Under the pieces are notes generated by a model. It searched no databases, was not told where the DNA came from, and saw nothing but the letters and a program-made list of their open reading frames with translations. The translations under genes were made by a program, and so were the position numbers. Below are positions 31,824 through 40,656 of a DNA stretch of 63,653 bases, piece after piece. The stretch lies in NCBI GenBank assembly GCA_028289195.1, contig JANQQR010000013.1, positions 1-63,653 of the forward strand, given 5' to 3'. Source of the stretch: Phycisphaerales bacterium. Lineage in GTDB: Bacteria > Planctomycetota > Phycisphaerae > Phycisphaerales > UBA1924. Position 1 is the first letter of the stretch, and the number at the start of each line of letters is the position of its first letter.

Positions 31824-33896
31824 ATGAAGACCACGACCCTCCTCCGTGTCGCCGTGATCGGGCTGTGCGCGAGCCTCTCGATCGAAGCCTCTCGCACAGC
31901 TTCTGCCGACGAGGGCATGTGGCTGCTCACGAACCCGCCGCGTGATCTGCTCAAGCAGGAGTACGGGTTCGAGCCCACCGACGAATGGATGGAGCACATG
32001 CAGAAGAGCGCCGTGCGATTCGGTGGCGCTTCCGGTTCTCTGGTGTCGCCCAACGGCCTCGTGCTGACCAACCACCACGTCGGTCGATCGGCGATCGGCA
32101 AGCTCAGCAGCGGTGAGCGTGATCTGATCGCGGGCGGCTTCTACGCCCCGACCCCTGCCGACGAACTCGAGTGCGCCGACACCGAGGTCCGAGTGCTGAT
32201 GGAGATCATCGACGTGACCGAGCGCGTCAAGAGCGCGGCCGAGCCGGGCATGAGCGCCTCGGAGGCGGGCGAGGCGAGACGCAGGGCCAAGACGGCGATC
32301 GAGCAGGAACAGGAGGAGGCGACGGGGCTGAACTGCCAGGTCGTCACGCTCTACAACGGCGGCCAGTACCACCTGTACTGCTACAAGCGGTACACGGACG
32401 TGCGCCTCGTCTTCGCTCCGGAGCAGAACGCCGCGGCCTTCGGCGGCGACATCGACAACTTCGATTACCCGCGATACTGCGCCGACTACGCGTTCTTCAG
32501 GATCTACGAGGACGGGGAGCCGCTGCGGAACGAGCACTACCTGTCCTGGAGCGAAGCCGGCGCAGACGACGGGGACCTCGCCCTGATCTTCGGCCACCCC
32601 GGATCGACGAACCGCCTCAACACCGTGGCGCATCTGGAGTTCACGCGCGACATCGTCGGCCCGACCATCCTGTCGTGGCTGATGAAGCGCGAGGTCGAAC
32701 TGACGGCGTTCATGGGGCGCAGCGCCGAGCACAATCGCATCGGCCAGACCCGGATCAAGGGCGTCGCCAACGGGCGCAAGGCGTGGACCGGCTACATGGG
32801 TGGCCTGCAGGACCCCGAGCTGTTCCGCCAGAAGTCCGAGGCCGAGCGACGCCTCCGCGCGAGCTACGAGAACGGGTCCTCGAGCCAGGACCCGTGGGTC
32901 CGAATGGAAGAGGCGCTCGACTCGTATGCCGAGTTCTATCACGAGCGTATGGCGTTGAACAACCTGTTCTCGTCGGCGCTCGCCTCCCGAGCGCTCACGC
33001 TCGTCCGTATGGCCGACGAGCTCGCCAAACCGAGCGAAGACCGCCTGCGCGAATTCCGCGACACCGCCCTGCCATCGATGGAACGACGCCTGTTCAGCCC
33101 GCAGCCGGTGTACGACATCCTCGAGGTCGACGACATGGCCAGCAACCTGTCGATGCTCGCCTGGGTCTACGGGGGCGATCACCCCGTCGTGCGCAAGGCG
33201 CTGGGCGGCAAGTCGCCCCGGGCACGCGCCGAGGAGCTGGTCGCCGGCACCAGGCTCGCCAGCGTCGATGAGCGCCGGCGCCTCGCCGAGGGCGGGCGGG
33301 AGGCGATCGAATCGAGCGACGACTCGCTGATCGGGCTGGCCCGGATGCTCGACGCCGAATCCCGCTCGCTCCGAACACGCTACGAGGATGAGTTCGAATC
33401 CGTCCAGACCGAAGCCTACTCGGATATCGCAGACGCCAAGTTCGCGCTCGAGGGCGACAGCGTCTACCCGGACGCCACCAGCTCGCTGCGCATGAGCTAC
33501 GGCCCCGTGCGGGGCTGGAGCGAGGGCGGCGAGATGATCGCGCCGTTCACGGTCATCGGCGGGATGTTCGAGCGGGCCGAACTCCGCGCCGGCGAGCCGG
33601 AATTCGAGCTGCCGCAATCATGGATCGATGCCGAAGCTTCGCTCGATAAGAACACGCCGATGAACTTCGTCTCGATGGGCGATGTGATCGGGGGCAACTC
33701 CGGGAGCCCGGTCGTGAACACCGACGGCGAGGTCATCGGGCTGGTGTTCGACGGCAACCTGCACATGCTCGTCGGTCGCTACGCCTACGACGAGCGTACC
33801 AACCGCACGATCTCCGTCGACGCGCGATTCATCATCGAGAGCCTGAAGAACGTGTACAAGGCCGACTCGCTCGTGGACGAGATCCTCGCGGAGTAG
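31824..33896 (+). CDS. S46-family dipeptidyl peptidase
   Basis: A 690-residue secreted serine peptidase of family S46 (DPP7/DPP11 type). Signal peptide about 1-29 (ASRTASA site). The N-terminal GASGSLVSPNGLVLTNHHVG holds the catalytic His (about 85). The catalytic Ser is in GGNSGSPVVNTDGEV (about 626). Intervening helical domain. These enzymes remove dipeptides from oligopeptides in the periplasm. DPP7/DPP11 substrate preference cannot be told by eye. The start is ATG 31824, shortly after a terminator, so it has its own promoter. It faces the unknown secreted protein at 33927. Confidence 0.9.
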   Translation: MKTTTLLRVAVIGLCASLSIEASRTASADEGMWLLTNPPRDLLKQEYGFEPTDEWMEHMQKSAVRFGGASGSLVSPNGLVLTNHHVGRSAIGKLSSGERDLIAGGFYAPTPADELECADTEVRVLMEIIDVTERVKSAAEPGMSASEAGEARRRAKTAIEQEQEEATGLNCQVVTLYNGGQYHLYCYKRYTDVRLVFAPEQNAAAFGGDIDNFDYPRYCADYAFFRIYEDGEPLRNEHYLSWSEAGADDGDLALIFGHPGSTNRLNTVAHLEFTRDIVGPTILSWLMKREVELTAFMGRSAEHNRIGQTRIKGVANGRKAWTGYMGGLQDPELFRQKSEAERRLRASYENGSSSQDPWVRMEEALDSYAEFYHERMALNNLFSSALASRALTLVRMADELAKPSEDRLREFRDTALPSMERRLFSPQPVYDILEVDDMASNLSMLAWVYGGDHPVVRKALGGKSPRARAEELVAGTRLASVDERRRLAEGGREAIESSDDSLIGLARMLDAESRSLRTRYEDEFESVQTEAYSDIADAKFALEGDSVYPDATSSLRMSYGPVRGWSEGGEMIAPFTVIGGMFERAELRAGEPEFELPQSWIDAEASLDKNTPMNFVSMGDVIGGNSGSPVVNTDGEVIGLVFDGNLHMLVGRYAYDERTNRTISVDARFIIESLKNVYKADSLVDEILAE

Positions 33897-33926
33897 AGAG
33901 GCAGCGGGCGGTCATCTGCGCGGGCA

Positions 33927-35609
33927 TCAGCGCCCGAGAGAAGTCTCGTCCTCGGGATCCTGCGCGCCGGCGAGCAGACGGGAGAGGTACCACTCTCCGT
34001 CTTGACGGACCACCTGGAACCGGAACGCGTTGCGGATCGGGCTCTGGACGCGCATGTTCTTGCCGATCGCATCGATGTAGCCCGACGCTGTCGATCCGTC
34101 AGCACCGAAACTCGGGGATGCAGCCGCCACGCTGATCCGGACCGGAGCGACCCCTCCCAGCTCGCCGGCCTGATTCGCGAAACGCTGGCGCAGCTGGGCG
34201 ACGAATTGCTCCTTGGTCATGTCGCCCTGGAACCGCCCATGCTCGAAGAGGATCGGCTCGATCGTGCGCCAATCCTGGAACGTCAGCCCCTCGAAGAACT
34301 GCACGATCGGCCCCTCGATGCCGGCGAATCGCTGCGGTGTGACCTCGAGCGGGACGTCGAAGATGCCGCCGACTTCGACGATCTCGTAGAGCACCTCGCG
34401 ATCGAACCGGTGGAGGTGCCAGCCGAGGCCGAACCACTCGAACGATCCGGTGAACCGGATCGCTTCCCAGACGCCGGTCGCCCGGTTGAGCATGTCGGCC
34501 TCGAGCACCGCCTCGATGCGCTCCGGATCGGGGCGCCGCAGGCTCACGACCATCTCGTTGGTGTAGCCTTCCTCGTCACCGGGCGGAATGGGGATATATG
34601 TCTGCTCCTGGTGCGCGACCCACTCGGTGGGATCGAGCCCGTCGAACAGACCCTCCTGCATGTCCGCCGCCGACAGCACGTCGTCGAACGTGCCCGCATC
34701 GATCGCCTTCATGGCGTTGAGCATCGACGCCCGGCTCTGCTCGACGGGATCCGGATCGAACCCAGGGATCGATCCGGTCTCGGTGAGCACCGGCAACTGC
34801 GACAAGCGATCCGCCTGGGCCGCGAACGCCTGTGCCAGCGCCGCGCCGCTCTCCTCTGACCGGATCTGCGAGGCGTTGCGCACGAGGGCGGTGATTGAGG
34901 GCGTCGTGAACTCGAGCGTGGCGAGCGCCTCGAGCAGGGGCACCGCGTAGGCGATCGACCACTCGCGCACTCGAGGATCCTGGTCGGACGCCGCCGAGTT
35001 GTAGACCCCGATCGCCGTCGCCCACACGAACTGTGTGGTCCGATCGGTCAGGTCGTTGTATGCCCAGAGCGACTCAGCGGCGCGGAGGCGGGCATCGAAG
35101 AACCCGCGATTGAGCAGGAAGTGCGACTGGTAGACGTACCCGTCGTCACCGAGCTCGGCCAGGAGTCGCGCCGCCTCGATGGTGTACGTCTGGCTCTGGT
35201 CGGGGGCACGGACGCGCGCGAGGCTCGTGAACGAGCGGTCGACCTCCTGCTCGAGCAGCGTGCGGTACTCGGTCTGACCGAGCCATGTCAGATAGGTCGC
35301 GCCGTGGAGTTTGGCCAGTGCGCTGGGGCCGGCGACCATCGATTCGGCTGCGTCCTGGCGCGAACGATCGCCCAGGATCCGGGCGAGGCGCAGGCCGGCG
35401 CCCTGCAGATGGGGCTGGTCGCTGCTCAGGAGGCGGTCGATGGACTCCGGGCCGGCCGGCAGCCCCTCGACCTGGAGGGTCCGCGCCAGGAGCGGATCGG
35501 GCTCAGCAGCGGGCTGGGCGTTTCCGGAGGCGGCGGCTCCTCCGACTACGGCGCTCGCGATCGCGACTCGGAGGAAGCGTCGCGGGCCGGCGTTCAGAAC
35601 GTGGTTCAT
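33927..35609 (-). CDS. Large secreted protein of unknown function
   Basis: A 560-residue exported protein. Signal peptide: FLRVAIASAVVGGAAASG, then NAQ. The N-terminal ~200 residues are helical and repeat-like (HLQGAGLRLARILGDRSR, YTIEAARLLAELGDDGYV), suggesting HEAT/TPR-type packing. The C-terminal part includes FTGSFEWFGLGWHLHRFD and FFEGLTFQDWRTIEPILF, then the strand-rich end FRFQVVRQDGEWYLSRLLAG, as in SnoaL-like or DUF4440-type folds. No catalytic motif and no membrane anchor. It converges on the S46 peptidase 30 bases away. Conserved-family identity not recognised. Confidence 0.7.
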   Translation of the reverse strand: MNHVLNAGPRRFLRVAIASAVVGGAAASGNAQPAAEPDPLLARTLQVEGLPAGPESIDRLLSSDQPHLQGAGLRLARILGDRSRQDAAESMVAGPSALAKLHGATYLTWLGQTEYRTLLEQEVDRSFTSLARVRAPDQSQTYTIEAARLLAELGDDGYVYQSHFLLNRGFFDARLRAAESLWAYNDLTDRTTQFVWATAIGVYNSAASDQDPRVREWSIAYAVPLLEALATLEFTTPSITALVRNASQIRSEESGAALAQAFAAQADRLSQLPVLTETGSIPGFDPDPVEQSRASMLNAMKAIDAGTFDDVLSAADMQEGLFDGLDPTEWVAHQEQTYIPIPPGDEEGYTNEMVVSLRRPDPERIEAVLEADMLNRATGVWEAIRFTGSFEWFGLGWHLHRFDREVLYEIVEVGGIFDVPLEVTPQRFAGIEGPIVQFFEGLTFQDWRTIEPILFEHGRFQGDMTKEQFVAQLRQRFANQAGELGGVAPVRISVAAASPSFGADGSTASGYIDAIGKNMRVQSPIRNAFRFQVVRQDGEWYLSRLLAGAQDPEDETSLGR

Positions 35610-35672
35610 GTGAGATATCTACCAAACGGGGGGCGATCGTATGCATGATCGACCGGATCGACGCGAATCTGC

Positions 35673-35701
35673 TTGCCACTGGACCGATAGAGGGTTACGG
35701 T
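35673..35701 (+). promoter_or_regulatory. Candidate infC promoter
   Basis: TTGCCA (35673-35678) and TACGGT (35696-35701) separated by 17 bases, about 305 bases before the infC start. The transcript would start right before the GGGGCG hairpin. Confidence 0.4.
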
Positions 35702-35887
35702 GATAGCTCAGGGGCGTTCCGCCCCGTTTCTACCTTGACCGGAGTTCCCGTTCTGCACCTGTCCGCGACAGAATCGACACCCCTCGGCACCGCGCCCAGG
35801 CTGTCGTTTCCGTTTGCGCGCTGCAGAACCGTGGGCCCCGGGGCCGACGCCCCAGTATGAGTCGAGGCGACCTGCTTGATCGTGATG

Positions 35888-35920
35888 TCCCGCTTCCGGT
35901 GCTCGGTCACCGTCGCGGGA
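35888..35920 (+). promoter_or_regulatory. Two-part hairpin in the infC leader
   Basis: Outer stem TCCCGC (35888-35893) / GCGGGA (35915-35920) and inner stem CGGTG (35897-35901) / CACCG (35908-35912) around a 6-base loop, with a small internal loop between. Stable by inspection; no T tract follows, so it is not a simple terminator. Confidence 0.5.
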
Positions 35921-36012
35921 TCGCCCCATTTCTGACCCGCGCGGCCCGATAAGCCGCCAGCACAAGGAGCCTGCCAATTCGACGCGGACGCTACCAGAGA
36001 TTCCAGGGACCG

Positions 36013-36669
36013 GTGAGGAAGCAACGGGTGAACGAGGACATCCGCCTCTCCCCGATCCGGCTGATCGATCAGGACAACCAGCAGGTCGGCGTCGTGGAAA
36101 CCCACGAAGCCATGCGCATGGCGCGCGAGGCAGGCCTCGATCTCGTCGAGATCCAGGCCGACCTCAGGCCGCCCGTGTGCAAGATCATGGACTACGGCAA
36201 GTACCGCTTCGAGCTCTCGAAGAAGGAGCGGGGAAACCGAGCCGCGAGCAAGCAGGCGGAAATGAAAGAGGTTCGCCTCGGGCGCTCGCAGAAGATCGAC
36301 GAGCACGATGTCGAGATCCGCGTGAACCAGGCCCGTCGCTTCCTCATGGAGGGGCACAAGGTCCAGCTCGTCCAGAACTTCCGCGGCCGAGAGATCACGC
36401 ACAAGAACATCGCGTTCACACGATTCAACAAGATCGTGACCGACCTCGGTGATATCTCCAAGGTCGAGACCCCGCCTCGCCAGATGGGCCGGCGGATGTC
36501 GATGATCCTCGCGCCGGACAAGCCCAAGATCGACGCGATCAAGCGGAAGGAAGCCAAGGAACGCGAGGCCGCCGAGGCCTCCAAGCAGCAGGCCGAGGCC
36601 GAGCAGCAGCCCGCCGAGAGCAACGCCGAACCGGTCGAGGCTCCCGCCACGGAAGCCACCGAAAGCTGA
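36013..36669 (+). CDS. infC: Translation initiation factor IF-3
   Basis: A 218-residue factor that keeps the 30S subunit free and proofreads start-codon pairing. It shows RVNEDIRLSPIRLIDQDN, the linker FELSKKERGNRAASKQAE, then the C-terminal domain LGRSQKIDEHDVEIRVNQAR, RFLMEGHKVQLVQNFRGREI and MGRRMSMILAP. The start is GTG, not the rare AUU used in enterobacteria. After the normal end there is a ~45-residue Glu/Ala/Gln/Pro-rich tail (EAASKQQAEAEQQPAESNA style). rpmI and rplT do not follow, which is unusual. The gene is three bases from the converging DUF58 gene. The long leader may hold regulation. Confidence 0.96.
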   Translation: MRKQRVNEDIRLSPIRLIDQDNQQVGVVETHEAMRMAREAGLDLVEIQADLRPPVCKIMDYGKYRFELSKKERGNRAASKQAEMKEVRLGRSQKIDEHDVEIRVNQARRFLMEGHKVQLVQNFRGREITHKNIAFTRFNKIVTDLGDISKVETPPRQMGRRMSMILAPDKPKIDAIKRKEAKEREAAEASKQQAEAEQQPAESNAEPVEAPATEATES

Positions 36670-36672
36670 GGC

Positions 36673-37674
36673 CTATCGCAGCACGCTGTGGCGCCGGAGG
36701 GCGTCGAACGTCACCTCGCTGAGCTCGGAATCCGAGCGGAGAACGAGGTGGGTCATCGCGCGCGACGCGCAGAATCGGTGCAGCGCACCGGTGTAGTCGC
36801 TCAAGCGCTGCTTGTAGCGCTTGATGAGCGCGGGCGTCACGGTCACCTGCGCGGCCTTGCCCGATTCGATGTCAGCCAAGCGAACGTCTCCGCTGAGACC
36901 CCGCTCGGTCTCCGACGCAGGGTCGAGTTCGCCCGGACTGAGCACCTGCATGCAATAGGTGTCGAACCCCCCCACGGCCCCCAGCGCTCGCAGGGCCCTC
37001 TCGTAGCCGCCGGGGTCCAGGAAGTCGCTGATCACGACCATCACGCCCTTCCCGGTCCGGAGGCGGGCGATCGTAGTCAGCGCGGAGTTGAGATCGCTCC
37101 CCGGGACCGGGCGCCCGGAGACGTCGTCGCGACCCGAAGGCCACGCAGCATCGAGAAGGAACGAGGCCGCTGGGCTGAACTGGCGGCGACCGCGTCGGTC
37201 CGGCAGCAGCGAGATCGGACTGCTCGGGGCGTTCAGAGCCGTGGACGACCAGGGCGTTCCAAAGACCGACATCCCCACGCGATTGTTCTTGGCAAGGCCC
37301 ACATAGGCCAGCGCGAGCCCGAGGCGGGCTGCGAACAGGAGCTTGGAGGGCTCACCGGTGTTCATGCTCGCCGAGGCATCGATCGCCACGTGCAGCGCTA
37401 GGTCCTCCTCTTCGAGGAAGAGCTTGATGAAGAACTTCTCAAACCGGGCGTACACGTTCCAGTCGATGAATCGCAGATCGTCCCCGGGGGAGTAGTTGCG
37501 GTAGTCGTCGAACTCGACAGACTGGCCCCGCCTCTTCGACCGGCGTTCGCCCTGCAGCTTGCCGGCGAAGATCTTCTTCGAGGCCAGATCGACGCGATCG
37601 AGCTTGGCGTACAGCGCCGGATCGGTCAGATCGTCGATCCCGCGGGGCCGAGATGCGCTTGAGGAGGGGAGCAT
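36673..37674 (-). CDS. DUF58 (vWA-like) domain protein
   Basis: A 333-residue cytosolic protein. Conserved block: RRGQSVEFDDYRNYSPGDDL, then RFIDWNVYARFEKFFIKLF. A von-Willebrand-like MIDAS start follows (LHVAIDASASMNTGEP) and then strand-helix repeats (GVMVVISDFLDPGGYERAL). DUF58 proteins normally travel with MoxR AAA+ ATPases and vWA membrane proteins; no MoxR or BatA is adjacent in this window. The start at 37674 (MLPSSSASRP) is chosen over 37761 because the DUF58 N-terminus follows. Role: putative chaperone or assembly factor, unproven. Confidence 0.87.
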   Translation of the reverse strand: MLPSSSASRPRGIDDLTDPALYAKLDRVDLASKKIFAGKLQGERRSKRRGQSVEFDDYRNYSPGDDLRFIDWNVYARFEKFFIKLFLEEEDLALHVAIDASASMNTGEPSKLLFAARLGLALAYVGLAKNNRVGMSVFGTPWSSTALNAPSSPISLLPDRRGRRQFSPAASFLLDAAWPSGRDDVSGRPVPGSDLNSALTTIARLRTGKGVMVVISDFLDPGGYERALRALGAVGGFDTYCMQVLSPGELDPASETERGLSGDVRLADIESGKAAQVTVTPALIKRYKQRLSDYTGALHRFCASRAMTHLVLRSDSELSEVTFDALRRHSVLR

Positions 37675-37715
37675 GAGCGTCGGATCGTGTGGAACGGGCC
37701 CGCCGGGGTCTTTCG

Positions 37716-37721
37716 TATAGT
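37716..37721 (+). promoter_or_regulatory. Candidate -10 of the coiled-coil protein gene
   Basis: TATAGT, 62 bases before ATG 37778 and within the divergent region to the DUF58 gene. The -35 is weak. Confidence 0.35.
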
Positions 37722-37777
37722 ACGGAGTGGCCGGGCGCCGGAGCGCCGGCCGATCGCTCACCCCCAGGAGGAGCTCG

Positions 37778-38557
37778 ATGCTCGCTGGATCTCACCGACG
37801 CGCACGTCTGGTCTCGGCCCTCGCAGCCGGATTCCTGCTGTCCCTCGTGCCCGCACCGGCCGGCGCCCAGGGACCCGCCAACCTCGCCCAGGAAAACGAA
37901 GAACTCAAGGAACGCGTGGCGTCGCTCGAGAACCAGCTCGCCCAGGCCCGCCAGCGAATCTCGGCACTCAACGACGAGATCGCGACGCTCCGGAAGCAGC
38001 TCGCCGCCGGCGGACGCCCCGCCGCTGGCGGATCGCCGGGGGCCGCGCCCGGCGCCGCCCCGGGCGGCGTTCCCGCCGATCCCATGGGATCTCCCGAGAG
38101 CCTCTTCAACACGCTCAGCGCGAGCTACAACCAGAACTTCGGAGGCGAGCCCTACGAGACCCGCGCCGACCAGAACAGGCTGCGTCGAAGCGTCTCGACG
38201 TGGGTCCGGGATATGCAGCGTGAGCATCGTGGCAACGTCCGGTGGCGCATCCGCATCCTCGACACGTCGCAGGCCGGGGATCGGGGCGGTCCGGTGCGCT
38301 TCCAGGTGGTCGACGCCACCGGGAGCGTGAACATCGGCCCGGAATCCGAGGTGGTCTTCCCGTCCCGGATCGCGCGAGACATCTCCTCGGCAACACCCGA
38401 CGAGGTCTGGATCCTGCAGGGTCGCATGTCGGCCATGCCGAGCGTGAACCGCACCCGCATCGAGGAAGACGATGATCCGGAAGGTGGCCGCTACCTCGGG
38501 CCCTTCGCGGATTTCGGTTACGAACTGGCGATCGAGTCGATCGAGCCGGCGTCCTGA
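37778..38557 (+). CDS. Secreted coiled-coil protein
   Basis: A 259-residue exported protein. Signal peptide: ARLVSALAAGFLLSLVPAPA, then GAQ. A short coiled coil (NEELKERVASLENQLAQARQ, then ISALNDEIATLRKQL) follows, then a Gly/Ala/Pro linker (AAGGRPAAGGSPGAAPGAAP). The C-terminal ~150 residues are strand-rich (GNVRWRIRILDTSQAGD, DATGSVNIGPESEVVFPS). AGGAGGAG four to five bases upstream decides the start. Its last 40 bases overlap the converging 3D-domain gene. Function unknown; periplasmic or surface location likely. Confidence 0.72.
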   Translation: MLAGSHRRARLVSALAAGFLLSLVPAPAGAQGPANLAQENEELKERVASLENQLAQARQRISALNDEIATLRKQLAAGGRPAAGGSPGAAPGAAPGGVPADPMGSPESLFNTLSASYNQNFGGEPYETRADQNRLRRSVSTWVRDMQREHRGNVRWRIRILDTSQAGDRGGPVRFQVVDATGSVNIGPESEVVFPSRIARDISSATPDEVWILQGRMSAMPSVNRTRIEEDDDPEGGRYLGPFADFGYELAIESIEPAS

Positions 38558-39201
38558 TCCGAGTCGCCGGTCGGCTCGTCGAGGTACTCCCAGATGACAA
38601 CCGGGAGGTCCTGCACGCCCCACACGCGGGCTTCGCCGTGGGTCGGGTAGAGGACGTCCAATCGCGACCCCTTGATCGCCCCGCCGCGATCGAGGACCGG
38701 AACGATCTCGCCGTCGGCGTAGCCGGGCACGCTCACGAGCGAGCGGAACGGCAGCACCCGCGTGTCGGCAGCCACGAGGCGCATCGCGTTGACCCAGACC
38801 GAGTGGTTGGTGGCGGTCCGGCCGTCGGCCCAATCGCCGCAGGAGCGCTCGTCGGGGCTGTACGCCGTGACCTTCATCCACATGACCTTGACCGGGCGCA
38901 CCGGGCGCCCGTCGAAGTACCTGATGTGCTCGTCGCTGGGGATGATCGGCTGCTCGATCAGGTACGGCTCGGCGGGCTCGGGGAGCGACGCGACCGAATC
39001 GATCGGCTGCTCCGGCGCATCGAGATCCGCGACGGATTCCTGCACGTTCTCGATCGCGACGAGAGGGACGATCTCGCCCCCGCGCTTGGCGAGGATCGCG
39101 GAATAGACCGTCAGGGCGATGGCCGCGCCGAACGCGGATGCCTCGAGGATCGATCGCGCTCTCCGCGCGCGCTCTCTGCCGATGGTGGGGACCTCGCTCA
39201 T
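38518..39201 (-). CDS. 3D-domain (cell-wall lytic/lipoprotein-like) protein
   Basis: A 227-residue membrane-anchored protein. An N-terminal hydrophobic segment (ILEASAFGAAIALTVYSAIL) is followed by an acidic linker and the 3D domain: WMKVTAYSPDERSCGD, then RLVAADTRVLPFRSLVSVPG, VPVLDRGGAIKGSRLDVLYP and ARVWGVQDLPVVIWEY. The three Asp that name the domain are visible (AAD, LDR, RLD). 3D proteins such as YabE, YuiC or MltA-like enzymes cleave peptidoglycan. Most are Gram-positive, so presence here deserves note. A good promoter with TATGAT sits 170 bases upstream. It overlaps the convergent gene by 40 bases. Confidence 0.82.
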   Translation of the reverse strand: MSEVPTIGRERARRARSILEASAFGAAIALTVYSAILAKRGGEIVPLVAIENVQESVADLDAPEQPIDSVASLPEPAEPYLIEQPIIPSDEHIRYFDGRPVRPVKVMWMKVTAYSPDERSCGDWADGRTATNHSVWVNAMRLVAADTRVLPFRSLVSVPGYADGEIVPVLDRGGAIKGSRLDVLYPTHGEARVWGVQDLPVVIWEYLDEPTGDSDQDAGSIDSIASS

Positions 39202-39603
39202 TTCTGAAGCTGCTCCGAAAGCCGTGTCTTCAAGGCGAACGATCCGGATCCTTCCGAACCGCGAGCCGATGTGCGACACCCAGCAATCCTTCGCTGAGCC
39301 CGCCGCCAGGCTTCGGTGGCACCACGCTGTCGTGGTCACGGGCCGTCCTGGCCACGCTCGGTTATGAGGTCTCCCTCATCATACCGGACGCGTCCGCCGA
39401 CCCCAAGCCTCGTGCGGGTTTCGCAGGACTCCGTGGCAACCATCGTTCCGCCCGGGAGGCGACTTTTGCGGATCTGCGGAATGCGAGGAATGGAGGGGCG
39501 ATAGAGCCCGACGAGGGACGATCCCGGCGCCGTGAGGGCATGCCAGGGGCCCGGAGAAGCACCCCCGCCTGCGACGGATGATGCCCCGGCGCGACGCCGA
39601 GCG
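39202..39603. other. Intergenic region with a promoter and hairpins, no gene seen
   Basis: 402 bases. Holds the 3D-gene promoter (39378-39406) and a short hairpin ATGAGG/CCTCAT. Read on both strands for RNase P, SRP, tmRNA and 6S RNA motifs; none recognised. No protein frame supported. Confidence 0.5.
39378..39406 (-). promoter_or_regulatory. Candidate promoter of the 3D-domain gene
   Basis: On the minus strand TTGGGG (39401-39406) and TATGAT (39378-39383) are separated by 17 bases. A hairpin ATGAGG/CCTCAT overlaps the predicted start of transcription. The leader would be about 170 bases. Confidence 0.45.
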
Positions 39604-40590
39604 TCAGCCCGCTGCTGCGCTGGGCCCGATGGCCTCGATCGTGGCCGCGTCCCAGAACTCCTGGACATCGTCGACGCTGAGGGTGCCCGGCTCGCGGCTC
39701 ACGGCTGCCGCCGTTGCCGTTGCTACGCCCTGGCGCATCGACTTGGCCCAATCACCCGTGCGAACGAACTGGTGCAGCACACCGGCGAGCAGCGCATCAC
39801 CGCACCCGACGGTGTTGGCGATACGCCCCGGGTGGACGAACACCTGCGCCGAGAGCTCTGCCTGCGGCCCGACGAAGATTGCGCCGGCCGCTCCCCGGGT
39901 GGCGATCACGTGCTCGATCCTGCCACCCGATATCACGCTCACCGAGCGCGCCGCGGCGACGACCTGCTCGCTTGTCTCGGTCGGCATCCCGCTCAGGGTC
40001 GACAGCTCTGCCGCGTTGAGCTTGGCCATCCACATGGGCTCGCCGCGCATGGCCTCGAGAACGGCGTCGGAGGTGTCGACGACCGCCTTGGCGCCCTGGT
40101 CGTGCGCCTGGTGGAGCATTGTCCTGAAGTCGCCGAGGGTCACACCGGGCGGCAGCGACCCTGAGAGGCACACGATCGCGTCGGGCCGGGCGAGCATCGC
40201 GACCTTGCTCAGCACCCGTCGCACGTCGTCGTGCTGGACGAGGAACCCCTCGTCGCGGATGTGCGTTTCCGTGTCGAACACCGGGTCCATGATCGTGATG
40301 TTGGCGCGGGTCCGGCCTCGGACGACCAGGAGCTGCGTGACAACCCGCCCCCGCCCCACTCGCTCGAGGTACTCCTCGAACACCCCGAGTTCGTCGCGCC
40401 CGACGAACCCCGTCGCAACGCAGCGCGAGCCGAGCGTCGCGATGACACGCGCGACGTTGATCCCCTTGCCCGCCGGGTACCAGCCGAGACGCTTGGCGCG
40501 CGCGTTCGACCCGACCGCGAACTGGTTCGCTTCCAGGACGTGATCCACGGCGGGATTCAGCGTGACGGTGACGATCCTCACCTGCGACAT
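39604..40590 (-). CDS. PfkB-family sugar kinase (1-phosphofructokinase/tagatose-6-P kinase type)
   Basis: A 328-residue ribokinase-like enzyme. N-terminal VTLNPAVDHVLEANQFAVGS and YPAGKGINVARVIATLG match FruK/LacC. The ATP/active-site motif is TVGCGDALLAGVLHQF, with the catalytic Asp in GCGD. This group phosphorylates fructose-1-phosphate or tagatose-6-phosphate. No PTS or aldolase is adjacent, so substrate is open. GAGG four bases before ATG 40590 decides the start over 40626. Divergent from the TauE gene across 66 bases. Confidence 0.87.
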   Translation of the reverse strand: MSQVRIVTVTLNPAVDHVLEANQFAVGSNARAKRLGWYPAGKGINVARVIATLGSRCVATGFVGRDELGVFEEYLERVGRGRVVTQLLVVRGRTRANITIMDPVFDTETHIRDEGFLVQHDDVRRVLSKVAMLARPDAIVCLSGSLPPGVTLGDFRTMLHQAHDQGAKAVVDTSDAVLEAMRGEPMWMAKLNAAELSTLSGMPTETSEQVVAAARSVSVISGGRIEHVIATRGAAGAIFVGPQAELSAQVFVHPGRIANTVGCGDALLAGVLHQFVRTGDWAKSMRQGVATATAAAVSREPGTLSVDDVQEFWDAATIEAIGPSAAAG

Positions 40591-40656
40591 CAGCCTCATC
40601 ATCGGCCGGGCGTCGCCCCGGCACAAGCCGATCGGGATGCTGTAGAGTCCGCTCGC

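Larger units (their letters stand above)
35610..36012. other. Long infC leader, structured, no protein gene
   Basis: 403 bases holding a candidate promoter (35673-35701) and a chain of hairpins: GGGGCG-ttc-CGCCCC (35711-35725), the perfect palindrome GGCCCCGGGGCC (35834-35845), and a two-part stem TCCCGC...GCGGGA (35888-35920) with inner CGGTG/CACCG. No open frame with a plausible start was found. Confidence 0.6.

Noticed and set aside
35610..36012. Classical L20-binding leader of infC
   Set aside because: rpmI and rplT are not downstream, and I could not match the known pseudoknot by eye; kept only as an unexplained structured leader.
39202..39603. Possible structural RNA (RNase P, SRP, 6S, tmRNA)
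   Set aside because: None of the conserved core sequences is present on either strand; only a promoter and short hairpins are supported.
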